A stretch of 64,000 nucleotides of DNA from Micromonospora marina (GCF_900091565.1 NZ_FMCV01000019.1:1-64000); one strand, 5' to 3'. Numbered from the stretch's first letter, positions 49,633 to 58,402 are shown. Program-made: numbers and translations. The notes: generated by a model not told the origin, from the sequence alone.

Positions 49633-50496
49633 ATGCCGAAAACCCTCGCGGTCGGACAGGTCGACATCAGTGCGGCCTGGACCGACTTCTGGAGGTCGGT
49701 GCTGCTCTTCGTACCGCGGGCGATCGCGTTCATCGCGATCCTCGTCGTGGGTTGGCTCATCGCCCGAGCCGTCCTCAAAATCGTGGACGCGGCACTGGAA
49801 CGGGTCGGGTTCGACCGCGCCGTCGAACGCGGCGGCGTCAAACGGGCCCTGGAACGCACCAAGTACGACGCCAGCGACATCCTGGCCAAACTGGCCTACT
49901 ACGCGGTCCTGCTGTTCACCCTGCAGTTCGCCTTCGGGGTGTGGGGGCCCAACGCGATCAGCGACCTGATCCGCGGGGTGGTGTCCTGGCTGCCGCGGGC
50001 CTTCGTGGCGATCGTGATCGTGGTGATCGCGGCCGCCATCGCCAACGCCGTCCGGGACCTGGTCTCCGGCGCGCTCGGCGGGCTCTCGTACGGCCGGGTG
50101 CTGGCCGACGTGACGGCGGTCTTCATCCTGGCGCTCGGCGTCATCGCCGCGCTGAACCAGGTGGGCATCGCCACCACGGTGACCACACCGGTGCTGGTGG
50201 CGTTCCTCGCCACCGTGGCCGGCATCCTGATCGTCGGTGTCGGTGGTGGTCTGATCAAGCCGATGCAGGACCGCTGGGACGGCTGGCTGCACCGGGCCGC
50301 GGAGGAGTCCCGGGCGTTCCGGGAGCAGCGGCAGGCGCAGCAGGCCGGCCGGGGCGACTACGAACGCCGGATGGCCGACCGGGGTGGGCAGCCGACGTCG
50401 GCGGCGCAGCAGCAGTCGTCCATGTCGGGCGCGGGCACGTACCGCTCCGGCGAGGCGGGCGACGAGACGCAGCAGTTCCGTCGGCCAAGCGGCTGA
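49633..50496 (+). CDS. Mechanosensitive-channel-like protein with conserved TM-helix repeats
   Basis: Membrane protein of 287 residues. One N-terminal helix (A-I-A-F-I-A-I-L-V-V-G-W-L-I-A) starts a conserved-TM-helix (PF05552-like) repeat, followed by A-L-E-R-V-G-F-D and later helices, then a cytosolic Gln/Arg-rich tail (R-E-Q-R-Q-A-Q-Q). It lacks the full C-terminal beta domain of MscS, so gating as an osmotic channel is unproven. The ATG at 49633 follows AGGAGGGACATC; an upstream in-frame extension has no ribosome site. Confidence 0.85.
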   Translation: MPKTLAVGQVDISAAWTDFWRSVLLFVPRAIAFIAILVVGWLIARAVLKIVDAALERVGFDRAVERGGVKRALERTKYDASDILAKLAYYAVLLFTLQFAFGVWGPNAISDLIRGVVSWLPRAFVAIVIVVIAAAIANAVRDLVSGALGGLSYGRVLADVTAVFILALGVIAALNQVGIATTVTTPVLVAFLATVAGILIVGVGGGLIKPMQDRWDGWLHRAAEESRAFREQRQAQQAGRGDYERRMADRGGQPTSAAQQQSSMSGAGTYRSGEAGDETQQFRRPSG

Positions 50497-50508
50497 CGGC
50501 AGCGGCTG

Positions 50509-50543
50509 ACGGGGTGTCCGCGGGGCGATCGCGGACGCCCCGT
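50509..50543. terminator. 14-bp hairpin between convergent genes
   Basis: ACGGGGTGTCCGCG (50509-50522) pairs with CGCGGACGCCCCGT (50530-50543) with a single G-T wobble and loop GGGCGAT. It separates the MscS-like gene from the convergent hypothetical gene. Confidence 0.8.
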
Positions 50544-50556
50544 AGCCGTGTCCGGC

Positions 50557-50919
50557 TCAGGCCAGGTGGCGCGGGTCCAGCCCGCGGACCAGCAGGCAGA
50601 CCGCGAGCAGGCGGGTGAGCGTCCAGTCCGGCTCGGACCAGTCGACCGGCTCGGCCGGCGGCGTCCAGCCGTGCTCGGCCGCCGCCTCGCGCAGCCCTTC
50701 GGCGTACCCGGCGAGCGCCGCCACCGTGAGCGGGCGGCGGTCGCCGTGGAGGCTGTCGCGTACCCCGGCGGCGTGCTGGTCGACCTCGGCGAGCAGCCCG
50801 GGGTTCGCGTGGGCCGCGGCGAGGCCGGCGGTGCCGACGGCAGCGGTCAGCGTGGTGAGGGTCGTCCGCGCGGCCACCGCCGCGGAGCGGGTCGCGACCC
50901 GGTTGTTCGGCACGCGCAT
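50557..50919 (-). CDS. DUF6401-like hypothetical protein, 120 residues
   Basis: Protein of 120 residues with an Ala-rich N-terminal half, then D-Q-H-A-A-G-V-R-D-S-L-H-G and L-A-G-Y-A-E-G-L. This resembles the DUF6401 proteins sometimes labelled 'natural product biosynthesis', a label without biochemical support. The ATG at 50919 is used; the frame stays open upstream without a ribosome site. It is a single gene. Confidence 0.55.
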   Translation of the reverse strand: MRVPNNRVATRSAAVAARTTLTTLTAAVGTAGLAAAHANPGLLAEVDQHAAGVRDSLHGDRRPLTVAALAGYAEGLREAAAEHGWTPPAEPVDWSEPDWTLTRLLAVCLLVRGLDPRHLA

Positions 50920-51081
50920 GGTGTCCGAGGCTAGCGCCGGGAGCGGCGGGCCGGTCTCGGCCGAGTGGCGGATGCCCGGGTCGTCCGGGGGAGGTCCGGC
51001 CTCGTCCGCCGGGATTGAGTCGCCCGTGCGGGGGCAGAAGTCCGGCAAGCAGACCACGCGACCAGGCCACGGAGGGACACG

Positions 51082-51528
51082 ATGGGACAGCGGGCCGACG
51101 AACCGGACGGGGCGCACCGGCGCCCGGCGGGGGTGAGCGACGCCACGGTCGAGGCGCTCGGCAAGCTCAGCGAGGCCCTGGAGTGCGTCGAGCGGGCCCG
51201 CGGCCACCTGTACGAGCTGCACCAGCTCATCGGCCACGCCGACCTGATGCTCGACGACGCGGTGGAGATGTTCCGCGCCGCCGGTCATCCAGGGCTCGCC
51301 GAGCGGATCGACCGGGACCTGCTCGGCCGCAACGTCATCGCCGGGCGGTGGACGTTCCAGATCGTCGAGGACTTCGACGACGGGTACTACGCGCTCTTCC
51401 GGGAGCTGGACCGGCAGGCCCGCGACGAGCTGGTCGAGGGCCGGCGGCACCTCTACGAGGCGGAGATGAAGGAGCGCCGCCGCAGCCGGGGGGTGCCGGG
51501 GCACGAGGCGCGCCCCGGCACGAGCTGA
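51082..51528 (+). CDS. Conserved hypothetical protein, 148 residues
   Basis: Helical soluble protein starting M-G-Q-R-A-D-E-P after GGAGGGACACG. Residues about 18-75 form a heptad-like helix (A-L-G-K-L-S-E-A-L-E-C-V-E-R-A-R-G-H-L-Y-E). A second conserved-looking part contains A-G-R-W-T-F-Q-I-V-E-D-F-D-D-G-Y-Y. I do not know a function; the type is common in actinomycetes. Its stop is 1 bp from the stop of the convergent membrane protein gene. Confidence 0.75.
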   Translation: MGQRADEPDGAHRRPAGVSDATVEALGKLSEALECVERARGHLYELHQLIGHADLMLDDAVEMFRAAGHPGLAERIDRDLLGRNVIAGRWTFQIVEDFDDGYYALFRELDRQARDELVEGRRHLYEAEMKERRRSRGVPGHEARPGTS

Positions 51529-51529
51529 A

Positions 51530-51742
51530 TCAGTCGGAGGAGCGTGCCTCGGCCGGGCGACGGCGGGCGCCGTCGTCGGCGATGATCACGGTCGCGACCA
51601 TCAGCGCCACCACCAGGCTGAACAGCCAGGAGCTGTCCTCGGTGAACCGGGCGGAGACCGGAGCCTGGATCGCGGCGAGCAGGAAGCCCAGCCAGGCGAG
51701 CTTGCGCTGACGGTTGGAGAGGAAACCGGAGCCCTGTTGCAT
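51530..51742 (-). CDS. Small two-helix membrane protein, 70 residues
   Basis: Begins M-Q-Q-G-S-G-F-L-S-N-R-Q-R-K-L-A-W-L, has two hydrophobic helices (about 17-30 and 41-55) and an Arg-rich tail. It has no recognised domain. It runs against the 148-residue protein gene. Confidence 0.6.
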   Translation of the reverse strand: MQQGSGFLSNRQRKLAWLGFLLAAIQAPVSARFTEDSSWLFSLVVALMVATVIIADDGARRRPAEARSSD

Positions 51743-51866
51743 CCCGAAAGTCTTGCGCGCGTCGGGGGGAGTGCCGTCAGCCGTTCGGCCGATTCTAGAT
51801 GGGCTGTCCGTTTTCCCGGCCGTCCGTACCGCGCTTCTTGTCGTTTCGGCCGAGCATGAAGCCGGC

Positions 51867-51898
51867 GGCTGCGGGCACTGGCACCGATGCCCGCAGCC
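51867..51898 (-). terminator. 11-bp hairpin downstream of 87-residue protein gene
   Basis: GGCTGCGGGCA (51867-51877) pairs perfectly with TGCCCGCAGCC (51888-51898). It lies 7 bp beyond the stop of the reverse-strand gene at 51906. Confidence 0.65.
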
Positions 51899-51905
51899 AC
51901 CGGCA

Positions 51906-52169
51906 TCACATGCTGTCCGGGCCGGTCCGCCCGATCGTCGACGGCCGGTAGGCCCGGTCCGCATCGGTCATCTCACGCCGCTCGGCCTCCGGGCCGGCGC
52001 CCCGGTCCACCGCCTCCGGGCCGTGGCCGAACGCGGCCTCCTGGCCGGCGTCGTTGGCGGTGACGTCGTCGCCCTGGCCGTCCGTGGCCGACCGGGCGAC
52101 GGCCTGGTCCAGCTCGTGCAGGGGAGTACGGTCCTCGTCGCGCCACACGTGGCGGTCGTTGTCGGTCAT
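51906..52169 (-). CDS. Acidic hypothetical protein, 87 residues
   Basis: Hydrophilic, acid-rich protein (M-T-D-N-D-R-H-V-W-R-D-E-D-R-T-P-L) with no domain I know and probably little fixed structure. GCAGGGGA immediately before the ATG serves as ribosome site. It lies upstream of a hairpin and in line with other stress-type small genes. Confidence 0.6.
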   Translation of the reverse strand: MTDNDRHVWRDEDRTPLHELDQAVARSATDGQGDDVTANDAGQEAAFGHGPEAVDRGAGPEAERREMTDADRAYRPSTIGRTGPDSM

Positions 52170-52215
52170 TCCCCTGCGGTACCCGGACGGGATGATCGCA
52201 AACGGCCGGACCCGG

Positions 52216-52245
52216 CGATGGCCGCCGGGGAACCGGCGGCCATCG
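52216..52245 (-). terminator. 13-bp hairpin with GGAA loop
   Basis: CGATGGCCGCCGG (52216-52228), loop GGAA, CCGGCGGCCATCG (52233-52245); every pair is perfect. It ends transcription of the SRPBCC gene. Confidence 0.8.
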
Positions 52246-52268
52246 GGACTCGGGTACGGGGGGACGGG

Positions 52269-52730
52269 TCAGGGGGTCGGCCGGTCGACCGAGCCGCGCC
52301 AGGCGCCGGTCTCCTGACCGCGCCGTTCGATGAACTGCTTGAACCGCTCCAGGTCGCCCTTGGCGCGCCGGTCGACCACGCCCAGCTTGTCGCCGGCCTG
52401 CTCGACCACGCCGTGCGGCTCGAACTCCATCTGGAGCGTGACCCGGGTGTGCCCCTCGTCGAGGCGGTGGAAGGTCACCACGCCCGCCTGCTGGGTGCCC
52501 CCGGTGGAGCGCCACGCCACCCGCTCGTCCGGCAACTGCTCGGTGATCTCGGCGTCGAACTCGCGCTTCACGCCCGCGATCTCGACGGTCCAGTGGGTCA
52601 TCCTGTCCGAGAGCTGCCGGACTTCCTGCACACCCTCCATGAAGTGCGGGAACTCCTCGAACTGGGTCCACTGGTCGTACGCGGTCCGGATCGGTACGTC
52701 AACGTCCACGTGCTCGGTAACGCCGCTCAT
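52269..52730 (-). CDS. SRPBCC family protein
   Basis: Protein of 153 residues with the polyketide-cyclase/START-like lipid-binding fold: E-H-V-D-V-D-V-P-I-R-T-A-Y-D-Q-W-T-Q-F-E-E-F-P-H-F-M near the start, then W-T-V-E-I-A-G-V-K-R-E-F-D-A-E-I. This is the 'cyclase/dehydrase' type common beside stress genes in actinomycetes. The ATG at 52730 follows GAGGAGGAACCCCGAC; an earlier in-frame start lacks one. Confidence 0.85.
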   Translation of the reverse strand: MSGVTEHVDVDVPIRTAYDQWTQFEEFPHFMEGVQEVRQLSDRMTHWTVEIAGVKREFDAEITEQLPDERVAWRSTGGTQQAGVVTFHRLDEGHTRVTLQMEFEPHGVVEQAGDKLGVVDRRAKGDLERFKQFIERRGQETGAWRGSVDRPTP

Positions 52731-52786
52731 GTCGGGGTTCCTCCTCTTCCGCCGGTCTGTCTCGTGCGGGCCGTGGGCCGGCCCGC

Positions 52787-53203
52787 TCACCAGCGCGTCG
52801 TCTCGTTCCTGTGCCCGAGTGCGGCCCACACCTCGGAGATCGTCTGGTAACGGGTGCCTTCGGGCAGGGCTTCCAGGGCGGCGACGATGTCCGTCGGCGC
52901 CTCGTTCTCCCGCGCGTTGGCCAGCAGCGCCTCCCGGTCACCGGGCAGGGCGGTCATCGTGATGAACCGTCCCAGGCGGCTGCGCGCCTCGACGTCCTCG
53001 GAACTCATGCCCTGCGGCGCGCCGCTGCGCAGCTCCCCGGCCGGGGCCGTGGTGGCCTCCGGCTGGTCCTCGCCGGCCGGTTCGGGGATCCGGAACTCCT
53101 CGGCCCGCGAGCCGCCGGTGCCCGATCCCTGGACGAGACCGCTGACCTCGCTGCTCATCTGGTCGTCGACCCTGGGCGAGTGCTTGCTGCTGCCACGTTC
53201 CAT
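52787..53203 (-). CDS. DUF2795 domain protein
   Basis: Protein of 138 residues. The C-terminal half has A-L-P-G-D-R-E-A-L-L-A-N-A-R-E-N-E-A-P and T-R-Y-Q-T-I-S-E-V-W-A-A-L-G, the DUF2795 helical domain. The N-terminal half is polar and Ser/Glu-rich and looks disordered. The start at 53203 is favoured by AAGG upstream; an ATG 19 codons earlier (53260) is possible but would directly abut the BrkB-like gene. Confidence 0.75.
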   Translation of the reverse strand: MERGSSKHSPRVDDQMSSEVSGLVQGSGTGGSRAEEFRIPEPAGEDQPEATTAPAGELRSGAPQGMSSEDVEARSRLGRFITMTALPGDREALLANARENEAPTDIVAALEALPEGTRYQTISEVWAALGHRNETTRW

Positions 53204-53259
53204 GCCTTGGGAGATGCCCCGGGGGACCGCCGGTAAACCGGTGCGGGCCGGGGAGCCGG

Positions 53260-54321
53260 TCATCCGGGCGGCAACCGGTCGGCCGCCTTCCCCGCGTGGA
53301 CCTTCTCGTCGCCGGTCTCGTCGCCGGTCTCGTCGCCGGTCTCGTCGCCGTCGGCGGGAGCGCGCGGCGGCAGCACCGGATCGTCCGGCTCCTCGACCCC
53401 GGCCTGCATCGCCCGGCCGCGTTGCAACTCGGCGTTGACCTGCACGCCGAGCATCAGCGCGCAGTTGGACAGGTAGAGCCACACGAGGAACGCGATGACC
53501 GCGCCGAGGCTGCCGTACGTGACGTCGTACGAGCCGAAGTTGGCCACGTACAGGCCGAAGCCGAAGGAGACCAGCACCCAGGCGACGAGCGCCAGCGCCC
53601 CGCCCGGGGTGAGCCAGCGGAACCGCGGCTGGCGGACGTTCGGCGCGATCCAGAACAGCAGCGACAGCAACGTCATGGCGACCATGGCGAGCAGCGGCCA
53701 CTTCGCCACCGACCACGTCGTACGGGCCACCGTTCCGGCGTTCAACAGGTCGCCCAGCGCGTCGGTGACCGGGCCACTGACGATCAGCCCGGTGGCCACC
53801 ACCGCGAGCAGCACGATGGTCACCGCTGCCATGCCGATCTGCAACGGGCGCAGCCGGTAGAACGGCCGGCCCTCCCGCACCGCGTAGATCGCGTTGGAGG
53901 CGCGGGTGAACGCGCCGATGAACCCGGACGCGGACCAGAGCGCGCCGAGCAGACCGAAGCTGAGCAGCACCTTCGCCGAGCCCTGCTGCTCGACCACGTT
54001 GCGCACCACGCCCACGAACGCGTCGTTGCCGACGACCGAGCCGGCGCCGATCTCCCGGGCCAGATCGATCACGGTGTCGACGGTGCGCGGGCCGTCGGAG
54101 ACCAGGCCGACCAGCGCGACCACCACGATCGTGGACGGGAACAGGGCCAGCACCCCGTAGTAGGTGAGCGCCGCCGCCCAGTCGGCGCAGTTGTCGGTGA
54201 CGAAACCCTTGCCGCTGCGCACCAGCACTCCGCGCCAGGTGCGCCAGTTGAGCTGGCGGATCCGGCGGGGCAGGCGCGACGGCGTCCGGCCGCCGGCCGT
54301 CCGGGGTGTCGTCACGGTCAT
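53260..54321 (-). CDS. YihY/BrkB-type membrane protein
   Basis: Membrane protein of 353 residues with about six helices. After a basic N-terminus come A-A-L-T-Y-Y-G-V-L-A-L-F-P and F-W-I-A-P-N-V-R, both typical of the YihY/virulence factor BrkB family, whose function is unknown (it is not tRNase BN). The C-terminal tail is acidic and contains the tandem repeat G-D-E-T four times. The ATG at 54321 follows GGAGGCGGAC; upstream in-frame codons are shadow sequence. Confidence 0.9.
   Translation of the reverse strand: MTVTTPRTAGGRTPSRLPRRIRQLNWRTWRGVLVRSGKGFVTDNCADWAAALTYYGVLALFPSTIVVVALVGLVSDGPRTVDTVIDLAREIGAGSVVGNDAFVGVVRNVVEQQGSAKVLLSFGLLGALWSASGFIGAFTRASNAIYAVREGRPFYRLRPLQIGMAAVTIVLLAVVATGLIVSGPVTDALGDLLNAGTVARTTWSVAKWPLLAMVAMTLLSLLFWIAPNVRQPRFRWLTPGGALALVAWVLVSFGFGLYVANFGSYDVTYGSLGAVIAFLVWLYLSNCALMLGVQVNAELQRGRAMQAGVEEPDDPVLPPRAPADGDETGDETGDETGDEKVHAGKAADRLPPG
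53305..53350. repeat. 12-bp tandem repeat in BrkB-like gene
   Basis: Four near-copies of a 12-base unit (CTCGTCGCCGGT) lie end to end, encoding the repeated G-D-E-T in the protein's C-terminal tail. The first three are exact and the fourth is broken off after 10 bases. Confidence 0.85.
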
Positions 54322-54458
54322 GTCCGCCTCCTCCAGGCCCGCCACCGGGTGTGGGCGGGCGGTACCCCCGGGGAGAAATCGACAAACCGGGTGCCGGTTT
54401 GCCCGTCGGGCGGGAGGGAACCACAGCAGATACCGGATCGAGACTCCAGGAGGACGAG

Positions 54459-54863
54459 ATGCCCGGGCGCGAGGTACTGCCCAGCACGCTGCGGCGCTCC
54501 CCGGCAAAGGCGCAGCGGACCTGGGAGAAGACGCACGACTCGGCGGTCGAGACGTACGGCGAGGGGGAGCGGGCGCACCGCACCGCCTTCGCCGCGGTCA
54601 AGCACGAGTTCGAGAAGGTGGGCGACCACTGGGAGCCCAAGGGCCGCAAGGGGCCCAGCGACAAGCAGGCCGCCGGTGGCGGCCCGGCCCGGCGCGCCGA
54701 CACGGCCGGCGGGGTGGACGCCAACGCCAGCAAGGACCACCTCATGGAGGTGGCGAAGAAACTGGACGTGCGCGGCCGGTCCCGGATGACCAAGCCGGAA
54801 CTGGTCGAGGCGATCGAGAAGGCCAACAACAACGCGACCCGCAAGGCCCGCGGGGGTCGCTGA
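54459..54863 (+). CDS. ChaB protein with C-terminal Rho-N/SAP-like domain
   Basis: Protein of 134 residues. The N-terminal ChaB domain has L-P-S-T-L-R-R-S-P-A-K-A-Q-R-T-W-E-K-T-H-D-S-A. A Gly/Ala linker follows, then D-V-R-G-R-S-R-M-T-K-P-E-L-V-E-A-I, a Rho-N or SAP-like helix-extended-helix that may bind nucleic acid. ChaB was named as a cation-transport regulator in E. coli. The ATG at 54459 follows AGGAGGACGAG. It is divergent from the BrkB-like gene. Confidence 0.85.
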   Translation: MPGREVLPSTLRRSPAKAQRTWEKTHDSAVETYGEGERAHRTAFAAVKHEFEKVGDHWEPKGRKGPSDKQAAGGGPARRADTAGGVDANASKDHLMEVAKKLDVRGRSRMTKPELVEAIEKANNNATRKARGGR

Positions 54864-54880
54864 CCTCCGGGGGTACGCGT

Positions 54881-54911
54881 CGAGCCCGGGACCGCCCCGG
54901 TCCCGGGCTCG
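54881..54911. terminator. 13-bp hairpin between convergent genes
   Basis: CGAGCCCGGGACC (54881-54893), loop GCCCC, GGTCCCGGGCTCG (54899-54911), perfect pairing. It lies between the ChaB gene and the convergent aldehyde dehydrogenase gene. Confidence 0.8.
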
Positions 54912-54923
54912 CTTCGTGCCGTC

Positions 54924-56357
54924 TCACCAGTGGCCGCCGCCCGGCGCCTCCAGGTGCACCGCCTTCACGGTGCTGAACTCGTCCAGCAGCTCCGGGCCGT
55001 ACCCGAATCCGTGGCCGCTGCCCCGGCGCGGCTGGGCGGCGCCGCCCGGTGCCCCGCCGAACACGGAGTTGATCTTCACGGTGCCGACCGGCAGTTCCCG
55101 CCAGGCGCGCTGGGCGTGGCTCATCGACCCGGTCAGCACGGTGGCGGCCAGGCCGTACGGGGAGTCGGCCGCGCACCGCAACCCCTCGGTGAACGAGTCG
55201 ACCACCACCACGGGGGCGACCGGCCCGAACGTCTCCTCGCGGACCAGCGTCATGTCGTGGCGGCAGCCCTCGACGACGGTGGCCGGGTAGAACGCGCCGG
55301 GCCCGTCCGGCAGCGCGCCGCCGGTGCGTACCCGGGCCCCGTCGGCGAGCGCGGCGGTGACCTGCCCGTGCACGTGGTCCCGGTGGCGCCGGTCCACAAG
55401 CGGCGCGAGCTGCGTGCCCGGGTCACGACCGGGGCCCACGGTGAGCGCCTCGGCGCGCGCCACGAGCGCGTCCAGGAAGCCCTCGGCGACGTCGCGGTGC
55501 ACGTAGATCCGCTCCACCGCCACGCAGATCTGACCGGCGTTGGCGAAGCAGCCCAGCGCCGCCTGTCCGGCCGCCCAGACCGGGTCGACGTCCGCATCCA
55601 CCACGAGCGGGTCGCTGCCGCCGTTCTCCAGCAGGACCTTCGCCCCGGTACGTGCGCCCGCGGCGGCGATCGCCCGGCCGGTGGCCGTGGAACCGACGTG
55701 CGCGATCACGTCCAGTTCCTGCCCGGCCAGCGCGGCGCCCACCTCGCCGCCGCCGGTGAGCAGCGACAGCACCCCGGCCGGTAGCGCCGAGTCCAGCGCC
55801 CGGGCGAGCAGCCACCCGGTGGCGGGGGTCCGCTCGCTCGGCTTGTAGACCACCACGTTGCCGGTGACCAGTGCCGCGCCGAGCAGGCCGCACGACACCG
55901 CCACCGGGTCGTTCCACGGCGTGATCGCGGCGACCACGCCGCGCGGCCCGGGGGCCATGAAGTCCAGCGCGTCGTGCGCGCCGTGCAACGTCCGGCCGCC
56001 CCGCACCGGGGCCAGTTCGGCGTACTGTCGCAGCGTGCCGACGCCCGCAGCCACCCCGCCCCGCGCGTCGTCGAGCGGCTTGCCCATCTCCGCTGTGGTC
56101 GCCTCGGCCAGTTCCCCGGCCGCCGCCTCGACCGCGTCCGCCGCCCGGTGCAGCGCCGCGGCCCGGTCCGCCGGTGCGGTCGCCGCCCACTGCGTCGCCG
56201 CGCCCCGGGCCGCCTCCACCGCCTTGGCCACCTCGTCGGCGGTGGCCACCGGCGTACGGGTCACCGGCGAGGAGTCCGCGGGATCGTGGACGACCAGTTC
56301 GCCGCCCTCGCCGCCGGCACCCCACACTCCACCGATGAGCTGCGCAACCGTGTACAT
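54924..56357 (-). CDS. Aldehyde dehydrogenase
   Basis: NAD(P)-dependent aldehyde dehydrogenase of 477 residues. The catalytic Cys is in F-A-N-A-G-Q-I-C-V-A-V-E-R-I-Y; the Glu motif reads L-L-E-N-G-G-S-D-P, with Asn in place of the usual Leu. Substrate specificity cannot be given. The ATG at 56357 gives the family N-terminus (M-Y-T-V-A-Q-L-I-G-G); the frame runs much further upstream but only as shadow of the divergent gene. It is 72 bp from the start of the divergent FAD oxidase gene, and the two may act in one pathway. Confidence 0.88.
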   Translation of the reverse strand: MYTVAQLIGGVWGAGGEGGELVVHDPADSSPVTRTPVATADEVAKAVEAARGAATQWAATAPADRAAALHRAADAVEAAAGELAEATTAEMGKPLDDARGGVAAGVGTLRQYAELAPVRGGRTLHGAHDALDFMAPGPRGVVAAITPWNDPVAVSCGLLGAALVTGNVVVYKPSERTPATGWLLARALDSALPAGVLSLLTGGGEVGAALAGQELDVIAHVGSTATGRAIAAAGARTGAKVLLENGGSDPLVVDADVDPVWAAGQAALGCFANAGQICVAVERIYVHRDVAEGFLDALVARAEALTVGPGRDPGTQLAPLVDRRHRDHVHGQVTAALADGARVRTGGALPDGPGAFYPATVVEGCRHDMTLVREETFGPVAPVVVVDSFTEGLRCAADSPYGLAATVLTGSMSHAQRAWRELPVGTVKINSVFGGAPGGAAQPRRGSGHGFGYGPELLDEFSTVKAVHLEAPGGGHW

Positions 56358-56429
56358 GCGGCCGTGGTTGCCCAGGCAAGGGCGGAGCAAACGCGTTTCG
56401 CCCGGTGACCGGCCGGGTAGGCGAACCGG

Positions 56430-58022
56430 ATGACCTCGACTGCCGACGCCGTCGTCATCGGGGCCGGACACAACGGGCTGGTGGCCGCGAACCTGCTGGT
56501 GGACGCCGGCTGGGACGTCGACGTCCTGGAGGCCACCGAGGCGCCCGGCGGGGCCGTCCGCTCCGCGTACGTGACCGCGCCCGGTTACCTCAGCGACCTC
56601 TACAGCTCCTTCTACCCGCTCGGCTACGCCTCCCCGGTCCTCGACGGGCTGGGCCTGGAACGGCACGGCCTGTCCTGGACGCACGCGCCGGACGTGCTGG
56701 CGCACCTGCTGCCGGACGGGCGGGCCGCGGTGGTCAACCGCGACCTGGACACCACCGCCGCGTCGATGGAGGCGTTCGCCCCCGGCGACGGGGAGCGCTG
56801 GCGGCACGCGTACGCCGACTGGTGCCAGGTCGCGGAGCCGATGCTGCGGACCATCACCACGCCGTTCCCGCCGGTACGCGGCGGGCTGGGCCTGCTGCGG
56901 CAGCTGCGGGTCGGGGGTGCCCTCCGGCTCGCCCGCCGCCTCGTGCTCCCGGTCCGCAAGCTCGGCGCGGAGCTGTTCGAGGGCGAGGGCGGCACGGTCC
57001 TGCTGGCCGGATGCGCCCTGCACACCGACCTGTCCCCGGAGGAGGCCGGCTCCGGCGTGTACGGCTGGCTGCTCGCCATGCTCGGCCAGCAGGTGGGCTG
57101 GCCGGTGCCGGTGGGCGGCGCCCAGCGGATCACCGACGCGCTCGTCGCCCGGCTGGTCGAGCGGGGCGGGCGGATCACGTACGGCGCCCGGGTCGAGCGG
57201 GTGCTCACCGCCCGGGGCCGGGCGATGGGCGTACGCACCGCGGGCGGCACCGACTGGCGGGCCCGGCGTGCGGTGCTCGCCGACGTGCCCGCGCCCGCGC
57301 TCTTCCTCGACCTGGTCGGCGCGGCGGCGCTGCCGCCCCGGATGGTCGAGGACCTGGCGCACTTCAAGTGGGACGGCTCGACGCTCAAGGTCGACTGGGC
57401 GCTGTCCGCGCCGGTGCCGTGGCGGAACCGCGACCTGGCCGGCGCGGGCACCGTGCACCTGGGCGCCGACCTCGACGGACTCACCACGTACGCGGCCGAG
57501 TTGGCCCGCGGCGAGCTGCCGCGGGATCCGTTCCTGCTGGTGGGTCAGATGTCGGTGGCGGACCCGAGCCACTCACCGCCCGGCACCGAGTCGCTCTGGT
57601 CCTACACCCATCTGCCGTTCCGGCGGAACTGGCGGGCCGAGGAGGTGGCGGGGCACGTGGAGCGGATGGAGGAGGTGCTGGAGGCGGCGGCACCGGGTTT
57701 CCGGGCGTCGATCGTCGGGCGGCACGTGGCCGGACCGGCCGACCTGGAGGCCGCCGAGCCGAGCCTGGTCGGGGGAGCGCTGGGTGGTGGCACCGCCGCC
57801 GCGTACCAGCAGTTGTTCCTGCGGCCGATCCCCGGCCTGGGCCGGGCCGACACCCCGGTGGACCGGCTCTATCTGGCCAGCGCCTCCGCTCATCCCGGCG
57901 GCGGCGTCCACGGTGCGCCGGGGGCGAACGCGGCGCGGGCTGCGCTGGCCCGCGACCGGGCCGTCACCGGCGCGGTCTACGCCCGGACGATCGCCGCCGC
58001 CCACCGCACCGTCTACCGCTGA
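56430..58022 (+). CDS. Phytoene-desaturase-like NAD(P)/FAD-dependent oxidoreductase
   Basis: Protein of 530 residues. The FAD motif V-V-I-G-A-G-H-N-G-L-V-A-A-N-L-L-V-D-A-G is at the N-terminus, and G-A-N-A-A-R-A-A-L near the C-terminus. The length and the G-H-N-G-L-V-A-A form match the CrtI/PYROXD2-like branch. No carotenoid genes are near, so a carotenoid substrate is not implied. TAGGCG sits 6 nt before the ATG, an imperfect version of the leaderless -10. Confidence 0.85.
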   Translation: MTSTADAVVIGAGHNGLVAANLLVDAGWDVDVLEATEAPGGAVRSAYVTAPGYLSDLYSSFYPLGYASPVLDGLGLERHGLSWTHAPDVLAHLLPDGRAAVVNRDLDTTAASMEAFAPGDGERWRHAYADWCQVAEPMLRTITTPFPPVRGGLGLLRQLRVGGALRLARRLVLPVRKLGAELFEGEGGTVLLAGCALHTDLSPEEAGSGVYGWLLAMLGQQVGWPVPVGGAQRITDALVARLVERGGRITYGARVERVLTARGRAMGVRTAGGTDWRARRAVLADVPAPALFLDLVGAAALPPRMVEDLAHFKWDGSTLKVDWALSAPVPWRNRDLAGAGTVHLGADLDGLTTYAAELARGELPRDPFLLVGQMSVADPSHSPPGTESLWSYTHLPFRRNWRAEEVAGHVERMEEVLEAAAPGFRASIVGRHVAGPADLEAAEPSLVGGALGGGTAAAYQQLFLRPIPGLGRADTPVDRLYLASASAHPGGGVHGAPGANAARAALARDRAVTGAVYARTIAAAHRTVYR

Positions 58023-58276
58023 CCCGGCCCGTCCGCGTCGCCGCCAGTCGCGCTCCCGTTGCCGCTGGCCGCCGCCCGCGGAGGCCGCGGACCGGCGCAA
58101 GTTCTCGGAAGACGAGATTGGGCGGGCCCGGGACGAGGCGCTCAGCGGCATCGGCTGACCGCGCGACCGCGCCAATCGCTGATCGCCGATCGCCGATCGC
58201 CGCACATTTTTGAGCACGTTCCCGTACGTCACGCTGGGTGTTCGGCGTCGCCCCGGCGGTATGAACCGCACCGCCG

Positions 58277-58402
58277 CCTTTGCTCTGCAGCCGCATACGC
58301 ATCGGTCACGCACCGTGTACGTATCTGGCGCCCGGTGAAGCGGTGCCCCGGAAAAGAGTCCCTGCTCAAGGCGGTGCTGCGCCGATGTCTGCAGAGCAAA
58401 GG
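58277..58402. repeat. Long-range inverted repeat with CTTTGCTCTGCAG arms
   Basis: CCTTTGCTCTGCAG (58277-58290) and CTGCAGAGCAAAGG (58389-58402) are perfect inverted copies; CATCGG (58300-58305) and CCGATG (58382-58387) extend the pairing with small bulges. The arms together would make a 26-bp palindrome centred on CTGCAG. I recall the CTTTGCTCTGCAG arm from Micromonospora genomes, so it may be a dispersed repeat. Confidence 0.7.

Noticed and set aside
53305..53350. Tandem repeats as a CRISPR array
   Set aside because: The units are only 12 bp, directly adjacent without spacers, and in frame within a coding sequence.
56430..58022. Phytoene desaturase of a carotenoid operon
   Set aside because: No phytoene synthase, GGPP synthase or cyclase gene is nearby, and the sequence fits the wider CrtI/PYROXD2-like oxidase group.
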